Assembly (NCBI RefSeq): GCF_016469335.1 | Contig: NZ_CP059888.1 | Location: 3,909,579-3,973,578, forward strand | Source: Flocculibacter collagenilyticus | Lineage (GTDB): Bacteria; Pseudomonadota; Gammaproteobacteria; Enterobacterales; Alteromonadaceae | Length of the DNA stretch: 64,000 nt | Direction of reading: 5' to 3' | In this document: one piece after another, positions 23,552 to 32,493 of the stretch | Layout: every line of letters starts with the position of its first letter | Position numbering within the stretch: the first letter of the stretch is position 1 | Translations under genes and position numbers: made by a program | The notes under the pieces: generated by a model | Seen by the model: only the letters and a program-made list of their open reading frames with translations | Databases searched by the model: none | Told to the model about the DNA's origin: nothing

Positions 23552-23884
23552 ATGTTATCCATTGAACAGGTTTCCGAACTCGCCGAAGATATTTTTTATG
23601 AATTAGCAGAAGATAATTTAAGTGCTGAGAAGCTCGATGAATTTGATCAACAAGCGGAACAAATTGGTTTTGTTGAAGCGCGCGATCCACAGGAAGCTAT
23701 TTGGTTAGCCTCATTGGATTTTGTGCCTGATCCAGAAGACTACGCCGAGGTAATTATTGGCCTAAATCGTTCAATCGCAGCTGATGTTAATCAGCAAGAA
23801 GTGTTTGCTAGAATTCTGATCAGTAAAGATGAAGATGATAAATTTTGTCATATTTTATGGCCTGAAAAGCCTGCTGAACACTAG
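23552..23884 (+). CDS. Conserved acidic hypothetical protein
   Basis: 110-aa strongly acidic protein that I cannot assign to a named family. No signal peptide or membrane helix is visible. Residues 1-60 look alpha-helical (SIEQVSELAEDIFYELAEDNL) and the second half has a probable beta part (ARILISKDEDDKFCHILWP). AAAAGG lies 8 bases before ATG 23552. It stands between the divergent M3 peptidase gene and the HD hydrolase gene, with which it may share a transcript (66-bp gap). Confidence 0.65.
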   Translation: MLSIEQVSELAEDIFYELAEDNLSAEKLDEFDQQAEQIGFVEARDPQEAIWLASLDFVPDPEDYAEVIIGLNRSIAADVNQQEVFARILISKDEDDKFCHILWPEKPAEH

Positions 23885-23950
23885 ATTAAAAGGCCACAGC
23901 GTTTACTTGATATTGTCGTTATTATTACTTTCTTTAGAAGACATTAGTTT

Positions 23951-24622
23951 ATGCCAGATAACACCACAGGATTAACCTCTTATACGTCCAAATACGAAGC
24001 TCATTTCTATCAATACATGAGTGAACGGATTAGCACCGATCCCGCTCATGATATAAATCATGTGATGCGGGTGGTGGCTAATGCAAAATCGATAGCGGCA
24101 AAAGAGTCCCTTAACCACCCTTGTAACATCGAAGTTGTTATTGCCGGGGCATGGTTACATGATTGCATCACGTTACCTAAAAACCATCCAGACAGGGCGC
24201 AAGCCTCTACGTTAGCAGCACAAGAAGCAAAACGATTTCTAAGTAGTATTGATTATCCACCAGCGTGGATTGATGAGGTATGCCATGCCGTAGAAGCGCA
24301 CAGTTTCAGTGCAGGCATTTCTGCAACATCGCTTGAAGCTAAAATAGTACAGGATGCTGACCGATTAGACGGGCTAGGTGCAATAGGTATTGTGCGTTGT
24401 TTTATTACTGGCGCATCATTCGGCGCAAGTTTTTACAATCAAGACGACCCGTTTTGTCATACCCGATCACCACAAGACAAGCAATTTAGCGTTGACCACT
24501 TTTATGTAAAATTATTTAAACTTGCAGAGTTAATGCAAACCACAGGCGCAAAACAAGAAGCACGACAAAGAATAGAGTATATGAAAGGCTTTTTAGCGCA
24601 GTTGGAGGTTGAGATAAATTAA
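23951..24622 (+). CDS. HD-domain hydrolase, YedJ-like
   Basis: Metal-dependent phosphohydrolase of the HD superfamily, 223 aa. Metal-binding residues are visible as H in DINHVMRV (about residue 37), the HD pair in AGAWLHDCITLPK (about 73-74) and D in KIVQDADRLDGLGAIGI (about 137). The region after the last Asp matches the YedJ branch. Substrate is unknown, probably a phosphate ester or nucleotide. Confidence 0.85.
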   Translation: MPDNTTGLTSYTSKYEAHFYQYMSERISTDPAHDINHVMRVVANAKSIAAKESLNHPCNIEVVIAGAWLHDCITLPKNHPDRAQASTLAAQEAKRFLSSIDYPPAWIDEVCHAVEAHSFSAGISATSLEAKIVQDADRLDGLGAIGIVRCFITGASFGASFYNQDDPFCHTRSPQDKQFSVDHFYVKLFKLAELMQTTGAKQEARQRIEYMKGFLAQLEVEIN

Positions 24623-24778
24623 CTTATTGATAGAAAAGAATATATCCGAATATTAAATAATTCATGTTATTGAAGCTCTCACATTAATTGTAAACTAGCA
24701 GTAATTTTAGTTTGAATTTATCTTAGCAAACTATACAATTCTCGCCGTCAAAAAAGACAACTCATATTGATAGTAATC

Positions 24779-24817
24779 GAAATGGAATTCAATTATTTTG
24801 CACTATTGTTCCATTTC
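24779..24817 (+). other. Inverted repeat upstream of the lipoprotein pair
   Basis: GAAATGGAA (24779-24787) and TTCCATTTC (24809-24817) are a perfect 9-bp inverted repeat with a 21-nt spacer, 36 bp before the ATG of the first lipoprotein gene. It could be an operator or an mRNA leader hairpin. The rest of the 24623-24852 spacer shows nothing else I recognise. Confidence 0.4.
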
Positions 24818-24852
24818 ACTATCACTTTAAATTTAAGTAGTAGAGAACAATA

Positions 24853-25431
24853 ATGAAAAACCTATTAAAACCAGTTTTGGTGATAGCGACGTTATTTGTA
24901 ACGGGATGTGCGCATCAAATTCAAATAAGTCCAAATTTAACTCAACTAGAAGAGTCAGAGAATAAAAGTGATGCTGTAGTTGGGTATTATATTGCTAAGG
25001 AAGAAAAAAATCGCAAGGTGGTAACACCAGGCGGTGGCGGTGATAAAATTACATATACACCGTATAAAGATACGGAAGCAGCTTTACATAAAGTACTTTC
25101 AGGTAAGTTCAAAAATGTTTGGACAGTTGCTTCATTAGATGACAAAAAGTTTATTGAAGAACAAAACATCTCCCTTATTTTTATTCCAAAAATTGTTACA
25201 GATTCAAGCTCAAAAAGCTTAATGACTTGGCCTGCGACTGACTTCACTTTTAATCTTACGATTAAGGCGCTCGATAAAGCTGGTAATTTAGTTTGGGATA
25301 AAACGGTAACTGGTAAAGGTCACGCAGAATTCAAAGAGTTTGTTAAAGATTTCGGCCTTTCAGCTCATAGAGCTTCAGAAGAAGCATTTAAGAAATTGGC
25401 AGTAGAATTAAATAACAGCGCTAAGCTATAA
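24853..25431 (+). CDS. Lipoprotein, unknown function (first of a pair)
   Basis: 192-aa protein with a lipoprotein signal (MKNLLKPVLVIATLFVTGCAHQ, lipobox VTGC, Cys at 19). The mature part has a Gly-rich turn (VTPGGGGDKITYTP) and a central stretch (NISLIFIPKIVTD...FNLTIKALDKAGNLVWDKTVTGKGHAEF) that reads like a small beta-rich domain, similar in feel to DUF4136/LPP20-type periplasmic lipoproteins. I cannot name the family. It is 9 bp from the next lipoprotein gene and surely co-transcribed with it. Confidence 0.7.
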   Translation: MKNLLKPVLVIATLFVTGCAHQIQISPNLTQLEESENKSDAVVGYYIAKEEKNRKVVTPGGGGDKITYTPYKDTEAALHKVLSGKFKNVWTVASLDDKKFIEEQNISLIFIPKIVTDSSSKSLMTWPATDFTFNLTIKALDKAGNLVWDKTVTGKGHAEFKEFVKDFGLSAHRASEEAFKKLAVELNNSAKL

Positions 25432-25440
25432 GGATAAAAA

Positions 25441-25983
25441 ATGAGAATTTTAATTATATTAGCAAGTGTGTTATTGAGTGCTTGTACCGTTGTTGCACCT
25501 AATTATCAGGTTTCGTTAGATAATACTCAGAAGTTGAAGTTAGCCTCTCTAAATAAAATGGATGTTGGTACTATTAAAGATTCAAAAAAAGTTAATAAGC
25601 TTTCTTTAAGAGGATCTTCTTTTGTTTCTCCAATTGAAAAGTCTTTCGGAAAGTACTTAGAAAGTGCTTTGAAGCAAGAATTAGAACAAGCTAAGCTTTA
25701 TTCAAGCGTATCTAATATTCAAGTAGAAGGCGTACTTTTAAAGAATAATATTGATATTTCAGGCTTCTCTATTGGAGAAGGTGATATGACAGTAAAGTTT
25801 ACGGTTAAGCAAGACGAAAAAGTAACTTATCAAAAAACACTTAGTGCTAAGCACGAATGGGACTCTTCTTTTGTTGGAGCGGTAGCTATACCTAACGGGC
25901 AAATTAATTATCCTGTGATTATCCAGAAGCTTTTAGGTGAGTTGTTCACAGACCCTGAATTTATAGCCGCTACACAGGCATAA
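25441..25983 (+). CDS. Lipoprotein, unknown function (second of a pair)
   Basis: 180-aa protein starting MRILIILASVLLSACTVV (lipobox LSAC, Cys at 15). The mature part contains YLESALKQELEQAKLYSSVSNIQVEGVLLKNNIDISGF and VKFTVKQDEKVTYQKTLSAKHEW (given in part), a pattern like periplasmic lipoproteins of the YajG/DUF4410 type. AAGGAT precedes the ATG. The pair ends at a strong terminator, so the two genes form their own operon. Confidence 0.7.
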   Translation: MRILIILASVLLSACTVVAPNYQVSLDNTQKLKLASLNKMDVGTIKDSKKVNKLSLRGSSFVSPIEKSFGKYLESALKQELEQAKLYSSVSNIQVEGVLLKNNIDISGFSIGEGDMTVKFTVKQDEKVTYQKTLSAKHEWDSSFVGAVAIPNGQINYPVIIQKLLGELFTDPEFIAATQA

Positions 25984-25986
25984 GCT

Positions 25987-26020
25987 AAAAAAGGCCTTAA
26001 TATTTATTAAGGCCTTTTTT
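25987..26020 (+). terminator. Terminator of the lipoprotein operon
   Basis: AAAAAAGGCCTTAA (25987-26000) pairs perfectly with TTAAGGCCTTTTTT (26007-26020) over a 6-nt loop; ideal stem plus T-run just after the stop codon. Confidence 0.92.
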
Positions 26021-26053
26021 AATTATTAATATAAAGTACTTGGAGCCTATTAA

Positions 26054-26821
26054 ATGCACTCTAATAACACCCTTGCTGCAACCCCAAACATTTACCAAGG
26101 TATTCAAGTATTAGCTGATAAGTTACCTACCGATGTTGCAGAATTTAAGCTGCAGCTGGTGGCTTCATTACTTGATTGGCAACAGCAGCAATATAAAGTG
26201 GTGTGGCTTTCAGTGCCACAAACGTTATCTTCGCATATACCTGTTGCCATTGAGCAGGGGTTTACGTTCCATCATGCTAAAAATGAGCAGCTAACGTTAA
26301 CTAAACGATTAGAGGCAGGATCTGAAGTACCTAACTTTGCGACTCATACCATTGGAACGGGTGGGGTGGTGATCAGTGAAGATAACCAAATTCTGACTAT
26401 TGTCGAACAGTTGCATATGGCCACGCGTCCTAACCTGTTTAAGTTTCCGGGGGGGATGTTAGAGCCGGGCGAAATGATTGCAGATGGGGTTAGACGAGAA
26501 GTATTCGAGGAAACAGGCATTTCCACCACTTTTGGCGGCTTAATTGGGTTTCGCCATTATCATGGCGGACAATTCAGTACGTCTAACATCTATGCGGTGT
26601 GTCGTTTGTATCCCACTAGCTTTGACATTCAAATTGATGAAACAGAAATTGGCAAAGCACGATGGATGCCCGTTGAAGAATATTTGGCGATGGATAGCGT
26701 GCTCGATTTTAACAAGCAAGTTGTTAATAGTGTATTAGCAAACGAGCCATTACAACATACAGAATTTGATACATCGCAAATTAAAAACCACAGTGAGTAC
26801 GAATTTTTTTTAAAAAAATAA
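26054..26821 (+). CDS. Nudix hydrolase with pre-Nudix domain
   Basis: 255 aa. Residues about 1-90 form the domain found before the Nudix fold in NUDT6-like proteins (NIYQGIQVLADKLP...). The Nudix box follows at about 135-157: GGMLEPGEMIADGVRREVFEETGI, matching G-x5-E-x7-REUxEExGU with all acidic metal ligands present (quoted here in two parts: GGMLEPGEM and RREVFEETGI are the key pieces). Substrate is not predictable. GGAG precedes the start, and a short hairpin follows the stop. Confidence 0.88.
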   Translation: MHSNNTLAATPNIYQGIQVLADKLPTDVAEFKLQLVASLLDWQQQQYKVVWLSVPQTLSSHIPVAIEQGFTFHHAKNEQLTLTKRLEAGSEVPNFATHTIGTGGVVISEDNQILTIVEQLHMATRPNLFKFPGGMLEPGEMIADGVRREVFEETGISTTFGGLIGFRHYHGGQFSTSNIYAVCRLYPTSFDIQIDETEIGKARWMPVEEYLAMDSVLDFNKQVVNSVLANEPLQHTEFDTSQIKNHSEYEFFLKK

Positions 26822-26842
26822 AATAGACGCTATTTTTTTAAT
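26820..26842 (+). terminator. Short terminator after the Nudix gene
   Basis: AAAATAG (26820-26826), loop ACG, CTATTTT (26830-26836), continuing into a T-run. The stem is short and AT-rich, so strength is doubtful. Confidence 0.5.
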
Positions 26843-26979
26843 TTTAAAACGGTTGAAATATGCGCATATCGTTTCTATTTTGACCGTTTAAACCATCAAA
26901 TAACGAAAGCCTTTCCCCTAGCATTTTATTCAATTTAATACTCTGATAGTCTTGCTCGTCGATTTTTTAGAGGTGTTGT

Positions 26980-27642
26980 ATGACGAATGTTAATCAGTTT
27001 AAATTAATTGCAATTGAAGGCAATATTGGAGTGGGTAAGTCCACGTTATTACCACAACTGGTTAACGAGCTGAATACGAGCTCTACAGAACAATGGCGCT
27101 TAATTATTGAAGACGTAGACACTGATCCTGAGTTTCAACGCTTACTTAAAGCGTTTACGGTTGACCCTAGTCGTCGCATAGAGTTTCAGCGTTATATTAC
27201 TAACAAGCGCGCCGATATTTGCCAAGGGTTAGATCCAAACTATAACTATGTTATTGAACGTTCGTTATTTTCAGACTTAGTGTTTTGCCAAGCGAATTTG
27301 GCTGAAGCCTGTCGTCCAGACGGTAAAGATTTAGACTATTACTACGACATTCAAGACAAATTAACAGATTACCCGCAAGTGTCAGCGGTCGTCTACCTAA
27401 AGTCAGATCCAGTGAAGTCATATCAACGTATGTTGGCACGTTCACGTGATGCTGAAGCAGGTACTACGCAGGAATATTTGCAGCTAGTGTCTGACTGCCA
27501 CGATACGTTTTTACCGCATATTTGCCGCCGCTACAACACGCAGTTACTCATTCAAGATTGGACCGACTTTGGCTGCTATCAAACACTAGCACGCCGTTTA
27601 CTCGAAGATATTTGTCCAGACATTATGACTAAAGTAGCTTAA
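26980..27642 (+). CDS. Deoxynucleoside kinase family protein
   Basis: 220-aa P-loop kinase of the dNK/dCK/dGK family, which phosphorylates deoxynucleosides for salvage. Walker A is EGNIGVGKSTLLPQL (residues 13-27, GxxGxGKS). The family ERS motif is in YVIERSLFSDLVF (about 90). The Arg-rich lid region is RMLARSRDAEAGTTQEYLQLV (about 150-170). Such kinases are common in Firmicutes, phages and eukaryotes and patchy in gammaproteobacteria. It converges on upp across a shared terminator, and both are pyrimidine/nucleoside salvage genes. Confidence 0.88.
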   Translation: MTNVNQFKLIAIEGNIGVGKSTLLPQLVNELNTSSTEQWRLIIEDVDTDPEFQRLLKAFTVDPSRRIEFQRYITNKRADICQGLDPNYNYVIERSLFSDLVFCQANLAEACRPDGKDLDYYYDIQDKLTDYPQVSAVVYLKSDPVKSYQRMLARSRDAEAGTTQEYLQLVSDCHDTFLPHICRRYNTQLLIQDWTDFGCYQTLARRLLEDICPDIMTKVA

Positions 27643-27668
27643 TCAACAGCTACTCTATTATTAATTTT

Positions 27669-27703
27669 AAAGGCGCTTAACGTAAATGTAAGCGCCTTTT
27701 TTA
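27669..27703. terminator. Terminator between convergent dNK and upp
   Basis: AAAGGCGCTTA (27669-27679) pairs with TAAGCGCCTTT (27689-27699); T-run follows on the + strand and a shorter one on the minus strand, so it can serve both genes. Confidence 0.88.
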
Positions 27704-27733
27704 TTTGTCGAACGAACAACAATTGAGAGTAGG

Positions 27734-28369
27734 TTAATGCTCTGTTCCAAACAACCGGTCACCTGCATCGCCTAACCCGGGCACAATATAAGCATTTTCG
27801 TCTAAATGACTGTCTAACGCAGCGGTATACGTGTGAACTTGCGGAAAAGCTTCAGCAATCACCTGTAATCCTTCCGGGCAAGCCACTAGCGTCATCAGTC
27901 TTATGTTTTGCTCTGTTGCGCCACGTTCAACTAATAGCTTAATCGCATAAGCGGCGGAATGGCCCGTTGCTAGCATTGGATCGGTTACTATGATTTGTTT
28001 ATTGGTGAGATCAGGTAATTTGATTAAATACTCAACCGGGCGCTTGGTTTCTTCATCACGATATACGCCTATGCAGCCAATGCTAGCGGTGGGAATGAGC
28101 GCTTCAACCGCGTGCGACATACCAAGCCCAGCACGTAGAATTGGCACAATAACAATATTGTCATCTAACAAGGTTGGTGCTTCATAGTCGCACAAGGGAG
28201 TGGTTACGGTTGTAGTTTGCAGTGGTAAATCTTGGGTTACTGCGTAGGTCATCAGTTGGGTTATTTCGAACAAGTTTTGATTAAACAGTTTTTTCGGCGT
28301 GTGCTTGTCACGCATTTCAGTTAATTTATGCTGAATAAGTGGGTGGGTTAATTCGCTAAATTGGCTCAT
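27734..28369 (-). CDS. upp: Uracil phosphoribosyltransferase (housekeeping copy)
   Basis: Converts uracil and PRPP to UMP, 211 aa. The PRPP-binding loop is TDPMLATGHSAAYAI (about residues 130-144); the uracil-binding C-terminus is IVPGLGDAGDRLFGTE. N-terminal HPLIQHKLTEMRDKHT and ILRAGLGM are standard for bacterial Upp. This is the canonical enzyme. A second, divergent member of the family is encoded at 41 kb inside the biosynthetic cluster. Confidence 0.96.
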   Translation of the reverse strand: MSQFSELTHPLIQHKLTEMRDKHTPKKLFNQNLFEITQLMTYAVTQDLPLQTTTVTTPLCDYEAPTLLDDNIVIVPILRAGLGMSHAVEALIPTASIGCIGVYRDEETKRPVEYLIKLPDLTNKQIIVTDPMLATGHSAAYAIKLLVERGATEQNIRLMTLVACPEGLQVIAEAFPQVHTYTAALDSHLDENAYIVPGLGDAGDRLFGTEH

Positions 28370-28462
28370 GATGACTTCTTACCGTTAGGTTATTTTTAGA
28401 ATAGGGTTGTTCTTCTTTATTTAACCACAGTATTTCGTCACAGTCGTTATTCTTTACTTAAT

Positions 28463-30163
28463 TTAGTCGTCGATATATTTATCCTCAATCTCGCTGGTGC
28501 TGGTGGGCTTACCTAATAAGTATCCTTGCACCTTATGAATACTTAACTCTTTGCATAATGTCAGTTGCTCTTGTGTTTCTACACCTTCGGCGATAATGGA
28601 AAAGTCGAGTGTTTTCAGCATTAATGCTAAACCTTTAAAAATTTTAACTCTTTTAATGTCTTCGTTGTTTTGGGAAAACAACGATTTATCAATTTTTACA
28701 ATATCTATTGGGTATGTGATTAAGTGAGAAATGGAAGAGTAACCTGTGCCAAAGTCGTCTAATGCTATCCTACAACCGAATTTTGATAGTATTTCCAGTG
28801 AACTTTTTATCTTATCACTTTCTTTAAATAAGGCGGTTTCAGTTATTTCTAAAATAACATTGGCTGGTTTAATGTTGTGTTTTGTAATGTTTGTTTTTAT
28901 AAAATTTGTGGTGTTATCTTGTTGTAATTGAACAGGGGAAATATTGATAGAAACAGAAATGTCTTGGGATGTTTTTTTCTGCCAATGTGCTAGGTGTTGT
29001 ATAGCATTCTCAATAACCCAGTTACCTATATCATAAATTTGATGCGTTTCTTCTGCAATGGGGATAAAAACATCAGGTGTATACTTGGTCTCACTATGTG
29101 TGGGCCAACGAATTAATGCTTCAAAACTGGTAAGTTGATTATCTTTTATTGCAAAAACTGGCTGAAAATGCAGCTCAAATGAAGACTGTTGGATAGCTTT
29201 TTTTATAGCGGTTTGGATCGCATAACGTTGGCTAAACTCTTCTTGCATTTTTTGTTCATAAAAACAAACAGTGTTTTTACCGCTTTGCTTTGCTCGATAC
29301 ATGGCAATATCGGCAAATTTCATTAGCTCTTCACTTTTATAGGTATTAATAGGGTACAACGCTACACCTATACTTACACCGCTGCTGACCTCATGCCCGT
29401 TAAGGTTAAACGTGGCTTCAAATACTGCTAATATGCGTTGAGCAATATTGCTTATTTCTCCCATCGAGTTTATGCCGCATATTAGAATAGCGAACTCATC
29501 TCCACCTAATCTGGCAAACCCTTCGTCTTTTCTTAAGCAACGGCCAATTCGCTGCACAATTTGTATCAATAATTGATCGCCAGCATCATGACCAAAAGAG
29601 TCATTAACGTATTTAAAGTTGTCCAAATCGAGCATCAATAACGCCACTTTCTCGTTCGTGCGCCGTGTATTGGCTAGCATCACCCTTAAGTTCTCTTCGA
29701 AGTGGTAACGATTCGAAAGCCCAGTAAGCTGATCCTTTTCAGCCATACGTTTAGCGGTCATATAGCTGTCGTGTAGTTTCTTTTCTAAAGTAAATCGTTT
29801 TTGTGCATGTATGATGGCGCGTTGCAGTTTTGATTCGGTCAGCTCACTTTTAGCGATAAAGTCTTGAGCCCCAGCTTCTATACAGTTTATTGCTAGTTGC
29901 TCGCTTTCTGACGAACTCATCATGATGATGGCAGTTCTACCTAAATCAGTACGGGAACGAAGCTCGATTACCATTTCGATACCATCGACTTTAGGCATTC
30001 TAAAGTCGAGCAAAATAATATCAAAGTCATGCTTTGCTAATTTTTCTAAACCTTCTTGAACAGAAGAGACTTCAGTGACCTTAGCGTTGATATTCTTTTT
30101 TGCGATGGTACGTTTAATTATTTTTCTATCAACAACATCATCATCAACAATTAATATATTCAT
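28463..30163 (-). CDS. Response regulator with GGDEF and EAL domains
   Basis: 566-aa c-di-GMP regulator. Residues 1-120 are a receiver domain (VDDDVVDRKIIKRT; phospho-acceptor Asp in IILLDFRMPKVDG near 53; Lys in DFIAKSE). The diguanylate cyclase domain is at about 145-305 with an intact GGDEF (ARLGGDEFAILICG); the inhibitory I-site reads RKDE instead of RxxD. The EAL phosphodiesterase domain is at about 320-560 with FEALIRW, DDFGTGYSS and AEGVETQEQ, so catalytic residues look present. Both activities may therefore be functional. It lies 6 bp after the single-domain response regulator and ends the operon. Confidence 0.93.
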   Translation of the reverse strand: MNILIVDDDVVDRKIIKRTIAKKNINAKVTEVSSVQEGLEKLAKHDFDIILLDFRMPKVDGIEMVIELRSRTDLGRTAIIMMSSSESEQLAINCIEAGAQDFIAKSELTESKLQRAIIHAQKRFTLEKKLHDSYMTAKRMAEKDQLTGLSNRYHFEENLRVMLANTRRTNEKVALLMLDLDNFKYVNDSFGHDAGDQLLIQIVQRIGRCLRKDEGFARLGGDEFAILICGINSMGEISNIAQRILAVFEATFNLNGHEVSSGVSIGVALYPINTYKSEELMKFADIAMYRAKQSGKNTVCFYEQKMQEEFSQRYAIQTAIKKAIQQSSFELHFQPVFAIKDNQLTSFEALIRWPTHSETKYTPDVFIPIAEETHQIYDIGNWVIENAIQHLAHWQKKTSQDISVSINISPVQLQQDNTTNFIKTNITKHNIKPANVILEITETALFKESDKIKSSLEILSKFGCRIALDDFGTGYSSISHLITYPIDIVKIDKSLFSQNNEDIKRVKIFKGLALMLKTLDFSIIAEGVETQEQLTLCKELSIHKVQGYLLGKPTSTSEIEDKYIDD

Positions 30164-30169
30164 GCTAAC

Positions 30170-30610
30170 CTACCGTGGTAATTGTACTATGTTCCAATAA
30201 GCATCAATGGCATCAACTACGCGAAAGATACTCTGTTCGGCATCGTCCTTCAAAAAATAACCTGCAACCTGATTTTCGTAGCTTTGTCGTATGTCATTGA
30301 CATCTTGAGATGTGGTTAAGATGAAAACAACATTGGTTTTTAACTCATCCTCTTGTCGAATTTTTTGTAATAATTCACTCCCGCTCATTCTGGGCATTTG
30401 TAAATCGACCAACATAATAAATGGCTTTGGAATTTCATTTTTCTTTAGCATTTCTAGTGCTTCAAGGCCATCGTAGGCCCGTATAACTGGATTAGTTATT
30501 TTACGTTTTTTCATTGCGCGCATAAGCGTTTTAAAGTCGACATCATCATCTTCTACAACAAATAAAGTTGTAATATTTATGTCTTCATTATTGTCGGAGA
30601 ATTTAGTCAT
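30170..30610 (-). CDS. Single-domain response regulator (Rcp1-like)
   Basis: 146-aa receiver-only protein. Acidic pocket VEDDDVDFKTLMRAMK, acceptor Asp in PFIMLVDLQMPRMSG (about 68), Thr in VFILTTSQD and Lys in GYFLKDDAE. The sequence style (DLQMPRMSG, long alpha-4 region) is that of phytochrome-associated Rcp1 regulators. Its start overlaps the 3' end of the sensor kinase gene by 8 bp, and the GGDEF-EAL gene follows after 6 bp, so these three form a phosphorelay operon. Confidence 0.92.
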   Translation of the reverse strand: MTKFSDNNEDINITTLFVVEDDDVDFKTLMRAMKKRKITNPVIRAYDGLEALEMLKKNEIPKPFIMLVDLQMPRMSGSELLQKIRQEDELKTNVVFILTTSQDVNDIRQSYENQVAGYFLKDDAEQSIFRVVDAIDAYWNIVQLPR

Positions 30611-32180
30611 TAAATGTCTCTTTTATTTTTTTAGCCACATTTTCTTTGGGCCAATGAATTGTAAACACCGTACCACTTGGCTTATTAGCAGAGATATTCA
30701 CGCTGCCACCATAGTGTTCAGTTAGTCGCTTGACGACTGATAACCCCATACCACTGCCTTCAACAGTATCTCGAGGTTTAAGGGTTTGAAACAATTCAAA
30801 AACTTTTTGATGATACTTTTGTTCGATACCCGGTCCGTCATCAGAAACTGTGAGAATATACTCGGCTTTGGTTTCATCGCAGGTTATTTTGATGGTGCCA
30901 CTTTCTTGATGGTGATGTTTAATACTATTAGAAATTAGGTTTCGAATAATCGTTTCTAATGGAATACGCGGTACAACTATGACTTTACTTTCTGCTGTTA
31001 TGGTGAAGCTATCAGGCACATCAAGTAGATTATGAAGACTATTAACACACTCCGTTAAGTTGACGACTTCGCTGTTTTCGTAGCTTTTATTGATACGAGC
31101 GTATGACAGTAAGTCTTTAAGTAATTTGTGCATACGATTAACTCGGCCAATAGCTAAATGAAAATTTTCCAAGCTATCTTCGGGTAACAAATGTTCACAG
31201 TCTTCTTTTATCCATTCAAGCAACCTTTTTACGGCATTAAGCGGAGCCTTTAAATCGTGTGATGCAATATAAGCAAAATCATCCAAATCTCGATTGGTTT
31301 GTTTTAACTCATCCATTAATAGCTCACGCTCTGTAATGTCATGTGACACACATAAAATATAGCGTTGACCGCCTACACTGGTGAAGCGTTGCTTGGTGCT
31401 ATTTAACACCCGCTTTTCTTTATTGGGTAAATGGATTGTTTCGACGATTTGGCTTTTACCTTTTTCAAACGCGATTCTGTCTTGCGTTAAAAAGAATTCT
31501 GCTTGCTCTGGGCTATATTCTTCTATTGTTGTGAAGCCCAGCACTTTGTCATGTAATTCTTTGGGGTATATGTTCATAAAAGCTTTGTTGGCATATACAA
31601 TTTTGAACTCTTCGTCTTTGACAAAAATTAAATCTTGGTTTGTTTCATTTATTAATGTTTGTAACTCTTGGCTTTCTTTAAGTGCCTGAGTTTTATTGCG
31701 TATCTCTAATTGTGCAACCACATCTCTTGCTAACACTTTTAGTAGATTTTTTTGCTTATCGTCAAGGCGTTTGGGTTCGCGGTCAATCACACACAACGTG
31801 CCTATTTTCTCCCCATTTGGTGCTATAAGTGGCGCGCCTGCATAAAAGCGAATATATGGGGCGCCAGTAACTAGTGGATTATCTTCAAAGCGAGGATCGA
31901 GTTTTGCGTCAGGAATTTCTATTATCTCGTCACTAAGTATGGCATGAGCACAAAAGGCAATGTTTCTTGGTGTTTCTTTGGCGTCCAAGCCAAACCTTGA
32001 CTTAAACCATTGTCGATCAGAGTCAATTAAAGAGATCAGTGCAATTGGCACTTCACATATTTCTGCCGCAACAAACGTAATATCATCGAATAATGTTTCC
32101 TCATCCGAGTCTAGTACGGCATAGTTCTGTAGTGTCAGTATTCTATCTTGTTCACTTTTAGGTAAAGGTGCAGAAATCAT
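30603..32180 (-). CDS. Sensor histidine kinase, GAF-PAS-HisKA-HATPase
   Basis: 525-aa kinase without membrane helices. A GAF domain occupies about residues 20-165 (VAAEICEVPIALISLIDSDRQWFKSRFGLDA is a typical N-terminal GAF stretch, quoted from its first part). A PAS domain follows at about 170-290 (FVKDEEFKIVYANKAFMNIY). The His box is DFAYIASHDLKAPLNAVKR (about 305) and the ATP-binding part has NLISNSIKHH, DDGPGIE and GSGMGLSVVKRL. Signal is unknown. It should pass phosphate to the two downstream receivers, ending in c-di-GMP control. Confidence 0.92.
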   Translation of the reverse strand: MISAPLPKSEQDRILTLQNYAVLDSDEETLFDDITFVAAEICEVPIALISLIDSDRQWFKSRFGLDAKETPRNIAFCAHAILSDEIIEIPDAKLDPRFEDNPLVTGAPYIRFYAGAPLIAPNGEKIGTLCVIDREPKRLDDKQKNLLKVLARDVVAQLEIRNKTQALKESQELQTLINETNQDLIFVKDEEFKIVYANKAFMNIYPKELHDKVLGFTTIEEYSPEQAEFFLTQDRIAFEKGKSQIVETIHLPNKEKRVLNSTKQRFTSVGGQRYILCVSHDITERELLMDELKQTNRDLDDFAYIASHDLKAPLNAVKRLLEWIKEDCEHLLPEDSLENFHLAIGRVNRMHKLLKDLLSYARINKSYENSEVVNLTECVNSLHNLLDVPDSFTITAESKVIVVPRIPLETIIRNLISNSIKHHHQESGTIKITCDETKAEYILTVSDDGPGIEQKYHQKVFELFQTLKPRDTVEGSGMGLSVVKRLTEHYGGSVNISANKPSGTVFTIHWPKENVAKKIKETFND

Positions 32181-32277
32181 TTAGGTTTTTATTGCTTAAC
32201 ACATTAAAGTTAATAACCTAAAGAGTAGTGCATGTGATTAATTTTGCTTGTTTTTATGAGAAAGTGTTTAGCTAATA

Positions 32278-32493
32278 TTAGTTATGCACCAGTGGCCTTA
32301 GTATTTTTTCAAGCCCGTTGCGTTTTATTTCATACATCAGGGCGAGTTGTTGGCCTAACTTGCCTTCAGGAAAACCTTGTTGATGAAACCACACTAAGTA
32401 TGGTTCGGGTAAGTCTAATAATTTACTGCCCGCATATTTGCCGAAAGGCATGGTGGTGTTTATGGCTTCTAACATGGCGTATTTATCGAGCAT
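32278..32493 (-). CDS. DUF3820-family small protein
   Basis: 71-aa protein starting MLDKYAMLEAINTTMPFGKYAG, with the family pattern MPFGKYAGSKLLDLPEPYLVWFHQQGFPEGKLG. DUF3820 members are called putative quorum-sensing-regulated factors, but function is unknown. I set the start at 32493. It overlaps the ABC transporter 3' end by 11 bp and is likely translationally coupled to it. Confidence 0.8.
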   Translation of the reverse strand: MLDKYAMLEAINTTMPFGKYAGSKLLDLPEPYLVWFHQQGFPEGKLGQQLALMYEIKRNGLEKILRPLVHN

